Shown here: one piece after another, positions 1 to 14,000 of the stretch
Numbering within the stretch: position 1 is the first letter of the stretch
Layout: every line of letters starts with the position of its first letter
DNA from: Oasisia sp. SBJ-2009
Taxonomy: Eukaryota; Annelida; Polychaeta; Sabellida; Siboglinidae
Direction: 5' to 3'
NCBI GenBank assembly: GCA_964017155.1
Contig: OZ024861.1
Span: 682,001 to 746,000, forward strand
DNA length: 64,000 nt
Position numbers and translations under genes: made by a program
The notes under the pieces: generated by a model
Seen by the model: the letters and a program-made list of their open reading frames with translations, nothing else
Told to the model about the DNA's origin: nothing
Database searches by the model: none

Positions 1-3000
1 AATTCTTTCAATTATAATCACCTTGCGCGTATTTATGTTTTATAAACAGCGCGTCTTGGCAAACTTTTGAGGTCGAAAAGACAGCGCGATTTGTTCCAGT
101 CGCAAGAGCAGCGGTGCATGTTACTGCGCTGAGCGTATGAAATGAGCGATAAACAGTTTCTTTATGCTGACCGAGCTGTCTTTTCGACCTCAAAAGTCTG
201 CTAAGACGCGCTGTATATAAAACATAAATATGCGCAAGATGATTATAATTGATAAAATTAACAAAATCAAGTATCAAATGTTGACAAAGATACAGTTATA
301 ATACCAAAATTGAGGTGGGCCCGACTTGTACATAAGTGCCAACACTTGCGGCGCGTACCTTCACGCGCACTGTCTCATAAAAGCACGTATACTATCAATT
401 GTTTTCAGTATTTCACTATTTGGCCTTATGTACAAGTCGGACCCACCTCAATGTTGCTATGATATCAGTATATTTGTCAACATGTGATACTTGATTAAAT
501 TAATTCATTCAATTATAATCATCTTGCGCGTATTTATGTTTTATAAACAGCGCGTCTTGGCAAACTTTTGAGGTCGAAAAGACAGCGCGGTTTGTGCCAG
601 TCGCAAGCGCAGCGGTGCATGTTATTCCGCTGAGCATACGAAATGAGCGATAAACAGTTTGTTTATGCCGACCGCGCTGTCTTTTCAACCTCAAAAGTCT
701 GCTAAGACGCGCTGCATATAAAACATAAATATGCGCAAGATGATTATAATTGATAGAATTAACAAAATCAAGTATCAAATGTTGGCAAAGATACAGTTAT
801 AATACCAAAATTGAGGTGGGCCCGATTTGTACGTTAATGCCTAGACTTGCGGGCGCGTACCTTCACGCGCACTCTCTCATAAAAGCACGTATACTCTCAA
901 TTTGTTTTCAGTATTTCACTATTTGGCACTTATGTACAAGTCGGACCCACCTCAATGTTGCTATTATATCAGTATTTTTGTCAACATTTGATACTTGATT
1001 AAATTAATTCATTCAATTATAATCATCTTGCGCGTATTTATGTTTTATAAACAGCCCGTCTTGGCAAACTTTTGAGGTCGAAAAGACAGCGCGATTTGTG
1101 CCCGTCGCAAGCGCAGCGGTGCATGTTATTCCGCTGAGCATACGAAATGAGCGATAAACAGTTTGTTTATGCCGACCGCGCTGTCTTTTCGACCTCAAAA
1201 GTCTGCTAAGACGCGCTGTATATAAAACATAAATATGCGCAAGATGATTATAATTGATAGAATTAACAAAATCAAGTATCAAATGTTGGCAAAGATACAG
1301 TTATAATACCAAAATTGAGGTGGGCCCGACTTGTACATAAGTGCCAACACTTGCGGGCGCGTACCTTCACGCGCACTCTCTCATAAAAGCACGTATACTC
1401 TCAATTGTTTTCAGTATTTCACTATTTGGCACTTATGTACAAGTCGGACCCACCTCAATGTTGCTATTATATAAGTATTTTGGCCAACATTTGATACTTG
1501 ATTAAATTAATTCTTTCAATTATAATCACCTTGCGCGTATTTATGTTTTATAAACAGCGCGTCTTGGCAAACTTTTGAGGTCGAAAAGACAGCGCGATTT
1601 GTGCCAGTCGCAAGCGCAGCGGTGCATGTTATTCCGCTGAGCATACGAAATGAGCGATAAACAATTTGTTTATGCCGACCGCGCTGTCTTTTCGACCTCA
1701 AAAGTCTGCTAAGACGCGCTGTATATAAAACATAAATATGCGCAAGATGATTATAATTGATAGAATTAACAAAATCAAGTATCAAATGTTGGCAAAGATA
1801 CAGTTATAATACCAAAATTGAGGTGGGCCCGACTTCTACATAAGTGCCAACACTTGCGGGCGCGTACCTTCACGCGCACTCTCTCATAAAAGCACGTATA
1901 CTCTCAATTTGTTTTCAGTATTTCACTATTTGGCACTTATGTACAAGTCGGACCCACCTCAATGTTGCTATGATATCAGTATTTTTGTCAACATTTGATA
2001 CTTGATTAAATTAATTCATTCAATTACAATCATCTTGCGCGTATTTATGTTTTATAAACAGCGCGTCTTGGCAAACTTTCGAGGTCGAAAAAAACAGCGC
2101 GATTTGTGCCAGTCGCAAGCGCAGCGGTGCATGTTATTCCGCTGAGCATACGAAATGAGCGATAAACAGTTTGTTTATGCCGACCGCGCTGTCTTTTCGA
2201 CCTCAAAAGTCTGCTAAGACGCGCTGTATATAAAACATAAATATGCGCAAGATGATTATAATTGATAGAATTAACAAAATCAAGTATCAAATGTTGACAA
2301 AGATACAGTTATAATACCAAAATTGAGGTGGGCCCGATTTGTACATAAATGCCTAGACTTGCGGGCGCGTACCTTCACGCGCACTCTCTCATAAAAGCAC
2401 GTATACTCTCAATTTGTTTCCAGTATTTCACTATTTGGCACTTATGTACAAGTCGGACCCACCTCAATGTTGCTATTATATCAGTATTTTTGTCAACATT
2501 TGATACTTGATTAAATTAAGTCATTCAATTTTAATCATCTTGCGCGTATTTATGTTTTATAAACAGCGCGTCTTGGCAAACTTTTGAGGTCGAAAAGACA
2601 GCGCGATTTGTGCCAGTCGCAAGCGCAGCGGTGCATGTTATTCCGCTGAGTATACGAAATGAGCGATAAACAGTTTGTTTATGCCGACCGCGCTGTCTTT
2701 TCGACCTCAAAAGTCTGCTAAGACGCGCTGTATATAAAACATAAATATGCGCAAGATGATTATAATTGATAGAATTAACAAAATCAAGTATCAAATGTTG
2801 GCAAAGATACAATTATAATACCAAAATTGAGGTGGGCCCGACTTGTACATAAGTGCCAACACTTGCGGGCGCGTACCTTCACGCGCACTCTCTCATAAAA
2901 GCACGTATACTCTCAATTGTTTTCAGTATTTCACTATTTGGCACTTATGTACAAGTCGGACCCACCTCAATGTTGCTATTATATCAGTATTTTTGCCAAC

Positions 3001-3020
3001 ATGTGATACTTGATTAAATT
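1..3020. repeat. Six-monomer higher-order repeat, copy 1
   Basis: Six distinguishable monomers, starting near 8, 509, 1013, 1516, 2019 and 2522, form a 3020-bp unit. Diagnostic variants include the AGAGCAGCGG type (first monomer), CAGCCCGTC (third), GATAAACAATTTG (fourth) and the run CGAAAAAAACAGC (fifth). The unit is repeated almost unchanged at 3021-6040. Confidence 0.95.
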
Positions 3021-6000
3021 AATTCTTTCAATTATAATCACCTTGCGCGTATTTATGTTTTATAAACAGCGCGTCTTGGCAAACTTTTGAGGTCGAAAAG
3101 ACAGCGCGATTTGTTCCAGTCGCAAGAGCAGCGGTGCATGTTACTGCGCTGAGCGTATGAAATGAGCGATAAACAGTTTCTTTATGCTGACCGAGCTGTC
3201 TTTTCGACCTCAAAAGTCTGCTAAGACGCGCTGTATATAAAACATAAATATGCGCAAGATGATTATAATTGATAAAATTAACAAAATCAAGTATCAAATG
3301 TTGACAAAGATACAGTTATAATACCAAAATTGAGGTGGGCCCGACTTGTACATAAGTGCCAACACTTGCGGCGCGTACCTTCACGCGCACTGTCTCATAA
3401 AAGCACGTATACTATCAATTGTTTTCAGTATTTCACTATTTGGCCTTATGTACAAGTCGGACCCACCTCAATGTTGCTATGATATCAGTATATTTGTCAA
3501 CATGTGATACTTGATTAAATTAATTCATTCAATTATAATCATCTTGCGCGTATTTATGTTTTATAAACAGCGCGTCTTGGCAAACTTTTGAGGTCGAAAA
3601 GACAGCGCGGTTTGTGCCAGTCGCAAGCGCAGCGGTGCATGTTATTCCGCTGAGCATACGAAATGAGCGATAAACAGTTTGTTTATGCCGACCGCGCTGT
3701 CTTTTCAACCTCAAAAGTCTGCTAAGACGCGCTGCATATAAAACATAAATATGCGCAAGATGATTATAATTGATAGAATTAACAAAATCAAGTATCAAAT
3801 GTTGGCAAAGATACAGTTATAATACCAAAATTGAGGTGGGCCCGATTTGTACGTTAATGCCTAGACTTGCGGGCGCGTACCTTCACGCGCACTCTCTCAT
3901 AAAAGCACGTATACTCTCAATTTGTTTTCAGTATTTCACTATTTGGCACTTATGTACAAGTCGGACCCACCTCAATGTTGCTATTATATCAGTATTTTTG
4001 TCAACATTTGATACTTGATTAAATTAATTCATTCAATTATAATCATCTTGCGCGTATTTATGTTTTATAAACAGCCCGTCTTGGCAAACTTTTGAGGTCG
4101 AAAAGACAGCGCGATTTGTGCCCGTCGCAAGCGCAGCGGTGCATGTTATTCCGCTGAGCATACGAAATGAGCGATAAACAGTTTGTTTATGCCGACCGCG
4201 CTGTCTTTTCGACCTCAAAAGTCTGCTAAGACGCGCTGTATATAAAACATAAATATGCGCAAGATGATTATAATTGATAGAATTAACAAAATCAAGTATC
4301 AAATGTTGGCAAAGATACAGTTATAATACCAAAATTGAGGTGGGCCCGACTTGTACATAAGTGCCAACACTTGCGGGCGCGTACCTTCACGCGCACTCTC
4401 TCATAAAAGCACGTATACTCTCAATTGTTTTCAGTATTTCACTATTTGGCACTTATGTACAAGTCGGACCCACCTCAATGTTGCTATTATATCAGTATTT
4501 TGGCCAACATTTGATACTTGATTAAATTAATTCTTTCAATTATAATCACCTTGCGCGTATTTATGTTTTATAAACAGCGCGTCTTGGCAAACTTTTGAGG
4601 TCGAAAAGACAGCGCGATTTGTGCCAGTCGCAAGCGCAGCGGTGCATGTTATTCCGCTGAGCATACGAAATGAGCGATAAACAATTTGTTTATGCCGACC
4701 GCGCTGTCTTTTCGACCTCAAAAGTCTGCTAAGACGCGCTGTATATAAAACATAAATATGCGCAAGATGATTATAATTGATAGAATTAACAAAATCAAGT
4801 ATCAAATGTTGGCAAAGATACAGTTATAATACCAAAATTGAGGTGGGCCCGACTTCTACATAAGTGCCAACACTTGCGGGCGCGTACCTTCACGCGCACT
4901 CTCTCATAAAAGCACGTATACTCTCAATTTGTTTTCAGTATTTCACTATTTGGCACTTATGTACAAGTCGGACCCACCTCAATGTTGCTATGATATCAGT
5001 ATTTTTGTCAACATTTGATACTTGATTAAATTAATTCATTCAATTACAATCATCTTGCGCGTATTTATGTTTTATAAACAGCGCGTCTTGGCAAACTTTC
5101 GAGGTCGAAAAAAACAGCGCGATTTGTGCCAGTCGCAAGCGCAGCGGTGCATGTTATTCCGCTGAGCATACGAAATGAGCGATAAACAGTTTGTTTATGC
5201 CGACCGCGCTGTCTTTTCGACCTCAAAAGTCTGCTAAGACGCGCTGTATATAAAACATAAATATGCGCAAGATGATTATAATTGATAGAATTAACAAAAT
5301 CAAGTATCAAATGTTGACAAAGATACAGTTATAATACCAAAATTGAGGTGGGCCCGATTTGTACATAAATGCCTAGACTTGCGGGCGCGTACCTTCACGC
5401 GCACTCTCTCATAAAAGCACGTATACTCTCAATTTGTTTCCAGTATTTCACTATTTGGCACTTATGTACAAGTCGGACCCACCTCAATGTTGCTATTATA
5501 TCAGTATTTTTGTCAACATTTGATACTTGATTAAATTAAGTCATTCAATTTTAATCATCTTGCGCGTATTTATGTTTTATAAACAGCGCGTCTTGGCAAA
5601 CTTTTGAGGTCGAAAAGACAGCGCGATTTGTGCCAGTCGCAAGCGCAGCGGTGCATGTTATTCCGCTGAGTATACGAAATGAGCGATAAACAGTTTGTTT
5701 ATGCCGACCGCGCTGTCTTTTCGACCTCAAAAGTCTGCTAAGACGCGCTGTATATAAAACATAAATATGCGCAAGATGATTATAATTGATAGAATTAACA
5801 AAATCAAGTATCAAATGTTGGCAAAGATACAATTATAATACCAAAATTGAGGTGGGCCCGACTTGTACATAAGTGCCAACACTTGCGGGCGCGTACCTTC
5901 ACGCGCACTCTCTCATAAAAGCACGTATACTCTCAATTGTTTTCAGTATTTCACTATTTGGCACTTATGTACAAGTCGGACCCACCTCAATGTTGCTATT

Positions 6001-6040
6001 ATATCAGTATTTTTGCCAACATGTGATACTTGATTAAATT
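3021..6040. repeat. Six-monomer higher-order repeat, copy 2
   Basis: This is a near-perfect copy of 1-3020. Reading the lines against each other I saw one difference, near 1473/4493 (A in copy 1, C in copy 2). A third copy starts at 6041 but keeps only four monomers before switching type near 7950. Confidence 0.95.
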
Positions 6041-8040
6041 AATTCTTTCAATTATAATCACCTTGCGCGTATTTATGTTTTATAAACAGCGCGTCTTGGC
6101 AAACTTTTGAGGTCGAAAAGACAGCGCGATTTGTTCCAGTCGCAAGAGCAGCGGTGCATGTTACTGCGCTGAGCGTATGAAATGAGCGATAAACAGTTTC
6201 TTTATGCTGACCGAGCTGTCTTTTCGACCTCAAAAGTCTGCTAAGACGCGCTGTATATAAAACATAAATATGCGCAAGATGATTATAATTGATAAAATTA
6301 ACAAAATCAAGTATCAAATGTTGACAAAGATACAGTTATAATACCAAAATTGAGGTGGGCCCGACTTGTACATAAGTGCCAACACTTGCGGCGCGTACCT
6401 TCACGCGCACTGTCTCATAAAAGCACGTATACTATCAATTGTTTTCAGTATTTCACTATTTGGCCTTATGTACAAGTCGGACCCACCTCAATGTTGCTAT
6501 GATATCAGTATATTTGTCAACATGTGATACTTGATTAAATTAATTCATTCAATTATAATCATCTTGCGCGTATTTATGTTTTATAAACAGCGCGTCTTGG
6601 CAAACTTTTGAGGTCGAAAAGACAGCGCGGTTTGTGCCAGTCGCAAGCGCAGCGGTGCATGTTATTCCGCTGAGCATACGAAATGAGCGATAAACAGTTT
6701 GTTTATGCCGACCGCGCTGTCTTTTCAACCTCAAAAGTCTGCTAAGACGCGCTGCATATAAAACATAAATATGCGCAAGATGATTATAATTGATAGAATT
6801 AACAAAATCAAGTATCAAATGTTGGCAAAGATACAGTTATAATACCAAAATTGAGGTGGGCCCGATTTGTACGTTAATGCCTAGACTTGCGGGCGCGTAC
6901 CTTCACGCGCACTCTCTCATAAAAGCACGTATACTCTCAATTTGTTTTCAGTATTTCACTATTTGGCACTTATGTACAAGTCGGACCCACCTCAATGTTG
7001 CTATTATATCAGTATTTTTGTCAACATTTGATACTTGATTAAATTAATTCATTCAATTATAATCATCTTGCGCGTATTTATGTTTTATAAACAGCCCGTC
7101 TTGGCAAACTTTTGAGGTCGAAAAGACAGCGCGATTTGTGCCCGTCGCAAGCGCAGCGGTGCATGTTATTCCGCTGAGCATACGAAATGAGCGATAAACA
7201 GTTTGTTTATGCCGACCGCGCTGTCTTTTCGACCTCAAAAGTCTGCTAAGACGCGCTGTATATAAAACATAAATATGCGCAAGATGATTATAATTGATAG
7301 AATTAACAAAATCAAGTATCAAATGTTGGCAAAGATACAGTTATAATACCAAAATTGAGGTGGGCCCGACTTGTACATAAGTGCCAACACTTGCGGGCGC
7401 GTACCTTCACGCGCACTCTCTCATAAAAGCACGTATACTCTCAATTGTTTTCAGTATTTCACTATTTGGCACTTATGTACAAGTCGGACCCACCTCAATG
7501 TTGCTATTATATCAGTATTTTGGCCAACATTTGATACTTGATTAAATTAATTCTTTCAATTATAATCACCTTGCGCGTATTTATGTTTTATAAACAGCGC
7601 GTCTTGGCAAACTTTTGAGGTCGAAAAGACAGCGCGATTTGTGCCAGTCGCAAGCGCAGCGGTGCATGTTATTCCGCTGAGCATACGAAATGAGCGATAA
7701 ACAATTTGTTTATGCCGACCGCGCTGTCTTTTCGACCTCAAAAGTCTGCTAAGACGCGCTGTATATAAAACATAAATATGCGCAAGATGATTATAATTGA
7801 TAGAATTAACAAAATCAAGTATCAAATGTTGGCAAAGATACAGTTATAATACCAAAATTGAGGTGGGCCCGACTTCTACATAAGTGCCAACACTTGCGGG
7901 CGCGTACCTTCACGCGCACTCTCTCATAAAAGCACGTATACTCTCAATTGTTTTCAGTATTTCATTATTTGGCACTTATGTACAAGTCGGACCCACCTCA
8001 ATGTTGCTATTATATCAGTATTTTTGCCAACATTTGATAC
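6041..8040. repeat. Partial third copy of the six-monomer unit
   Basis: Monomers one to four of the 3020-bp unit recur in order (starts near 6048, 6549, 7053, 7556). In the second half of the fourth monomer the sequence changes to the CAGTATTTCATTATTTGG variant, and the next monomer is of a new type with CGTATCTATG and TTACTACGCTGAG. This marks a junction between two array types. Confidence 0.88.
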
Positions 8041-11000
8041 TTGATTAAATTAATTCATTCAATTATAATCATCTTGCGCGTATCTATGTTTTATAAACAG
8101 CGCGTCTTGGCAAACTTTTGAGGTCGAAAAGACAGCGCGATTTGTGCCAGTCGCAAGCGCAGCGGTGCATGTTACTACGCTGAGCATACGAAATGAGCGA
8201 TAAACAGTTTGTTTATGCCGACCGCGCTGTCTTTTCGACCTCAAAAGTCTGCTAAGACGCGCTGTATATAAAACATAAATATGCGCAAGATGATTATAAC
8301 TGATAGAATTAACAAAATCAAGTATCAAATGTTGACAAAGATACAGTTAAAAAATACCAAAATTGAGGTGGGCCCGACTTGTACATAAATGCCTAGACTT
8401 GCGGGCTCGTACCTTCACGCGCACTCTCTCATAAAAGCACGTATACTCTCAATTTGTTTTCAGTATTTCACTATTTGGCACTTATGTACAAGTCGGACCC
8501 ACCTCAATGTTGCTATTATATCAGTATTTTTGTCAACATTTGATACTTGATTAAATTAATTCATTCAATTATAATCATCTTGCGCGTATTTATGTTTTAT
8601 AAACAGCCCGTCTTGGCAAACTTTTGAGGTCGAAAAGACAGCGCGATTTGTGCCCGTCGCAAGCGCAGCGGTGCATGTTATTCCGCTGAGCATACGAAAT
8701 GAGCGATAAACAGTTTGTTTATGCCGACCGCGCTGTCTTTTCGACCTCAAAAGTCTGCTAAGACGCGCTGTATATAAAACATAAATATGCGCAAGATGAT
8801 TATAATTGATAGAATTAACAAAATCAAGTATCAAATGTTGGCAAAGATACAGTTATAATACCAAAATTGAGGTGGGCCCGACTTGTACATAAGTGCCAAC
8901 ACTTGCGGGCGCGTACCTTCACGCGCACTCTCTCATAAAAGCACGTATACTCTCAATTGTTTTCAGTATTTCACTATTTGGCACTTATGTACAAGTCGGA
9001 CCCACCTCAATGTTGCTATTATATCAGTATTTTGGCCAACATTTGATACTTGATTAAATTAATTCTTTCAATTATAATCACCTTGCGCGTATTTATGTTT
9101 TATAAACAGCGCGTCTTGGCAAACTTTTGAGGTCGAAAAGACAGCGCGATTTGTGCCAGTCGCAAGCGCAGCGGTGCATGTTATTCCGCTGAGCATACGA
9201 AATGAGCGATAAACAATTTGTTGATGCCGACCGCGCTGTCTTTTCGACCTCAAAAGTCTGCTAAGACGCGCTGTATATAAAACATAAATATGCGCAAGAT
9301 GATTATAATTGATAGAATTAACAAAATCAAGTATCAAATGTTGGCAAAGATACAGTTATAATACCAAAATTGAGGTGGGCCCGACTTCTACATAAGTGCC
9401 AACACTTGCGGGCGCGTACCTTCACGCGCACTCTCTCATAAAAGCACGTATACTCTCAATTGTTTTCAGTATTCCATTATTTGGCACTTATGTACAAGTC
9501 GGACCCACCTCAATGTTGCTATTATATCAGTATTTTTGCCAACATTTCATACTTGATTAAATTAATTCATTCAATTATAATCATCTTGCGCGTATCTATG
9601 TTTTATAAACAGCGCGTCTTGGCAAACTTTTGAGGTCGAAAAGACAGCGCGATTTGTGCCAGTCGCAAGCGCAGCGGTGCATGTTACTACGCTGAGCATA
9701 CGAAATGAGCGATAAACAGTTTGTTTATGCCGACCGCGCTGTCTTTTCGACCTCAAAAGTCTGCTAAGACGCGCTGTATATAAAACATAAATATGCGCAA
9801 GATGATTATAACTGATAGAATTAACAAAATCAAGTATCAAATGTTGACAAAGATACAGTTATAATACCAAAATTGAGGTGGGCCCGCCTTGTACATAAAT
9901 GCCTAGACTTGCGGGCTCGTACCTTCACGCGCACTCTCTCATAAAAGCACGTATACTCTCAATTTGTTTTCAGTAATTCACTATTTGGCACTTATGTACA
10001 AGTCGGACCCACCTCAATGTTGCTATGATATCAGTATTTTTGTCAACATTTGATACTTGATTAAATTAATTCATTCAATTACAATCATCTTGCGCGTATT
10101 TATGTTTTATAAACAGCGCGTCTTGGCAAACTTTCGAGGTCGAAAAAAACAGCGCGATTTGTGCCAGTCGCAAGCGCAGCGGTGCATGTTATTCCGCTGA
10201 GCATACGAAATGAGCGATAAACAGTTTGTTTATGCCGACCGCGCTGTCTTTTCGACCTCAAAAGTCTGCTAAGACGCGCTGTATATAAAACATAAATATG
10301 CGCAAGACGATTATAATTGATAGAATTAACAAAATCAAGTATCAAATGTTGACAAAGATACAGTTATAATACCAAAATTGAGGTGGGCCCGATTTGTACA
10401 TAAATGCCTAGACTTGCGGGCGCGTACCTTCACGCGCACTCTCTCATAAAAGCACGTATACTCTCAATTGTTTTCAGTATTTCACTATTTGGCCTTATGT
10501 ACAAGTCGGACCCACCTCAATGTTGCTATGATATCAGTATATTTGTCAACATGTGATACTTGATTAAATTAATTCATTCAATTATAATCATCTTGCGCGT
10601 ATTTATGTTTTATAAACAGCGCGTCTTGGCAAACTTTTGAGGTCGAAAAGACAGCGCGGTTTGTGCCAGTCGCAAGCGCAGCGGTGCATGTTATTCCGCT
10701 GAGCATACGAAATGAGCGATAAACAGTTTGTTTATGCCGACCGCGCTGTCTTTTCAACCTCAAAAGTCTGCTAAGACGCGCTGTATATAAAACATAAATA
10801 TGCGCAAGATGATTATAATTGATAGAATTAACAAAATCAAGTACCAAATGTTGGCAAAGATACAGTTATAATACCAACATTGAGGTGGGCCCGATTTGTA
10901 CGTTAATGCCTAGACTTGCGGGCGCGTACCTTCACGCGCACTCTCTCATAAAAGCACGTATACTCTCAATTTGTTTTCAGTATTTCACTATTTGGCACTT

Positions 11001-14000
11001 ATGTACAAGTCGGACCCACCTCAATGTTGCTATTATATCAGTATTTTTGTCAACATTTGATACTTGATTAAATTAATTCATTCAATTATAATCATCTTGC
11101 GCGTATTTATGTTTTATAAACAGCCCGTCTTGGCAAACTTTTGAGGTCGAAAAGACAGCGCGATTTGTGCCCGTCGCAAGCGCAGCGGTGCATGTTATTC
11201 CGCTGAGCATACGAAATGAGCGATAAACAGTTTGTTTATGCCGACCGCGCTGTCTTTTCGACCTCAAAAGTCTGCTAAGACGCGCTGTATATAAAACATA
11301 AATATGCGCAAGATGATTATAATTGATAGAATTAACAAAATCAAGTATCAAATGTTGGCAAAGATACAGTTATAATACCAAAATTGAGGTGGGCCCGACT
11401 TGTACATAAGTGCCAACACTTGCGGGCGCGTACCTTCACGCGCACTCTCTCATAAAAGCACGTATACTCTCAATTGTTTTCAGTATTTCACTATTTGGCA
11501 CTTATGTACAAGTCGGACCCACCTCAATGTTGCTATTATATCAGTATTTTGGCCAACATTTGATACTTGATTAAATTAATTCTTTCAATTATAATCACCT
11601 TGCGCGTATTTATGTTTTATAAACAGCGCGTCTTGGCAAACTTTTGAGGTCGAAAAGACAGCGCGATTTGTGCCAGTCGCAAGCGCAGCGGTGCATGTTA
11701 TTCCGCTGAGCATACGAAATGAGCGATAAACAATTTGTTTATGCCGACCGCGCTGTCTTTTCGACCTCAAAAGTCTGCTAAGACGCGCTGTATATAAAAC
11801 ATAAATATGCGCAAGATGATTATAATTGATAGAATTAACAAAATCAAGTATCAAATGTTGGCAAAGATACAGTTATAATACCAAAATTGAGGTGGGCCCG
11901 ACTTCTACATAAGTGCCAACACTTGCGGGCGCGTACCTTCACGCGCACTCTCTCATAAAAGCACGTATACTCTCAATTGTTTTCAGTATTTCATTATTTG
12001 GCACTTATGTACAAGTCGGTCCCACCTCAATGTTGCTATTATATCAGTATTTTTGCCAACATTTGATACTTGATTAAATTAATTCATTCAATTATAATCA
12101 TCTTGCGCGTATCTATGTTTTATAAACAGCGCGTCTTGGCAAACTTTTGAGGTCGAAAAGACAGCGCGATTTGTGCCAGTCGCAAGCGCAGCGGTGCATG
12201 TTACTACGCTGAGCATACGAAATGAGCGATAAACAGTTTGTTTATGCCGACCGCGCTGTCTTTTCGACCTCAAAAGTCTGCTAAGACGCGCTGTATATAA
12301 AACATAAATATGCGCAAGATGATTATAACTGATAGAATTAACAAAATCAAGTATCAAATGTTGACAAAGATACAGTTAAAAAATACCAAAATTGAGGTGG
12401 GCCCGACTTGTACATAAATGCCTAGACTTGCGGGCTCGTACCTTCACGCGCACTCTCTCATAAAAGCACGTATACTCTCAATTTGTTTTCAGTATTTCAC
12501 TATTTGGCACTTATGTACAAGTCGGACCCACCTCAATGTTGCTATTATATCAGTATTTTTGTCAACATTTGATACTTGATTAAATTAATTCATTCAATTA
12601 TAATCATCTTGCGCGTATTTATGTTTTATAAACAGCCCGTCTTGGCAAACTTTTGAGGTCGAAAAGACAGCGCGATTTGTGCCCGTCGCAAGCGCAGCGG
12701 TGCATGTTATTCCGCTGAGCATACGAAATGAGCGATAAACAGTTTGTTTATGCCGACCGCGCTGTCTTTTCGACCTCAAAAGTCTGCTAAGACGCGCTGT
12801 ATATAAAACATAAATATGCGCAAGATGATTATAATTGATAGAATTAACAAAATCAAGTATCAAATGTTGGCAAAGATACAGTTATAATACCAAAATTGAG
12901 GTGGGCCCGACTTGTACATAAGTGCCAACACTTGCGGGCGCGTACCTTCACGCGCACTCTCTCATAAAAGCACGTATACTCTCAATTGTTTTCAGTATTT
13001 CACTATTTGGCACTTATGTACAAGTCGGACCCACCTCAATGTTGCTATTATATCAGTATTTTGGCCAACATTTGATACTTGATTAAATTAATTCTTTCAA
13101 TTATAATCACCTTGCGCGTATTTATGTTTTATAAACAGCGCGTCTTGGCAAACTTTTGAGGTCGAAAAGACAGCGCGATTTGTGCCAGTCGCAAGCGCAG
13201 CGGTGCATGTTATTCCGCTGAGCATACGAAATGAGCGATAAACAATTTGTTTATGCCGACCGCGCTGTCTTTTCGACCTCAAAAGTCTGCTAAGACGCGC
13301 TGTATATAAAACATAAATATGCGCAAGATGATTATAATTGATAGAATTAACAAAATCAAGTATCAAATGTTGGCAAAGATACAGTTATAATACCAAAATT
13401 GAGGTGGGCCCGACTTCTACATAAGTGCCAACACTTGCGGGCGCGTACCTTCACGCGCACTCTCTCATAAAAGCACGTATACTCTCAATTGTTTTCAGTA
13501 TTTCATTATTTGGCACTTATGTACAAGTCGGACCCACCTCAATGTTGCTATTATATCAGTATTTTTGCCAACATTTCATACTTGATTAAATTAATTCATT
13601 CAATTATAATCATCTTGCGCGTATCTATGTTTTATAGACAGCGCGTCTTGGCAAACTTTTGAGGTCGAAAAGACAGCGCGATTTGTGCCAGTCGCAAGCG
13701 CAGCGGTGCATGTTACTACGCTGAGCATACGAAATGAGCGATAAACAGTTTGTTTATGCCGACCGCGCTGTCTTTTCGACCTCAAAAGTCTGCTAAGACG
13801 CGCTGTATATAAAACATAAATATGCGCAAGATGATTATAACTGATAGAATTAACAAAATCAAGTATCAAATGTTGACAAAGATACAGTTATAATACCAAA
13901 ATTGAGGTGGGCCCGCCTTGTACATAAATGCCTAGACTTGCGGGCTCGTACCTTCACGCGCACTCTCTCATAAAAGCACGTATACTCTCAATTTGTTTTC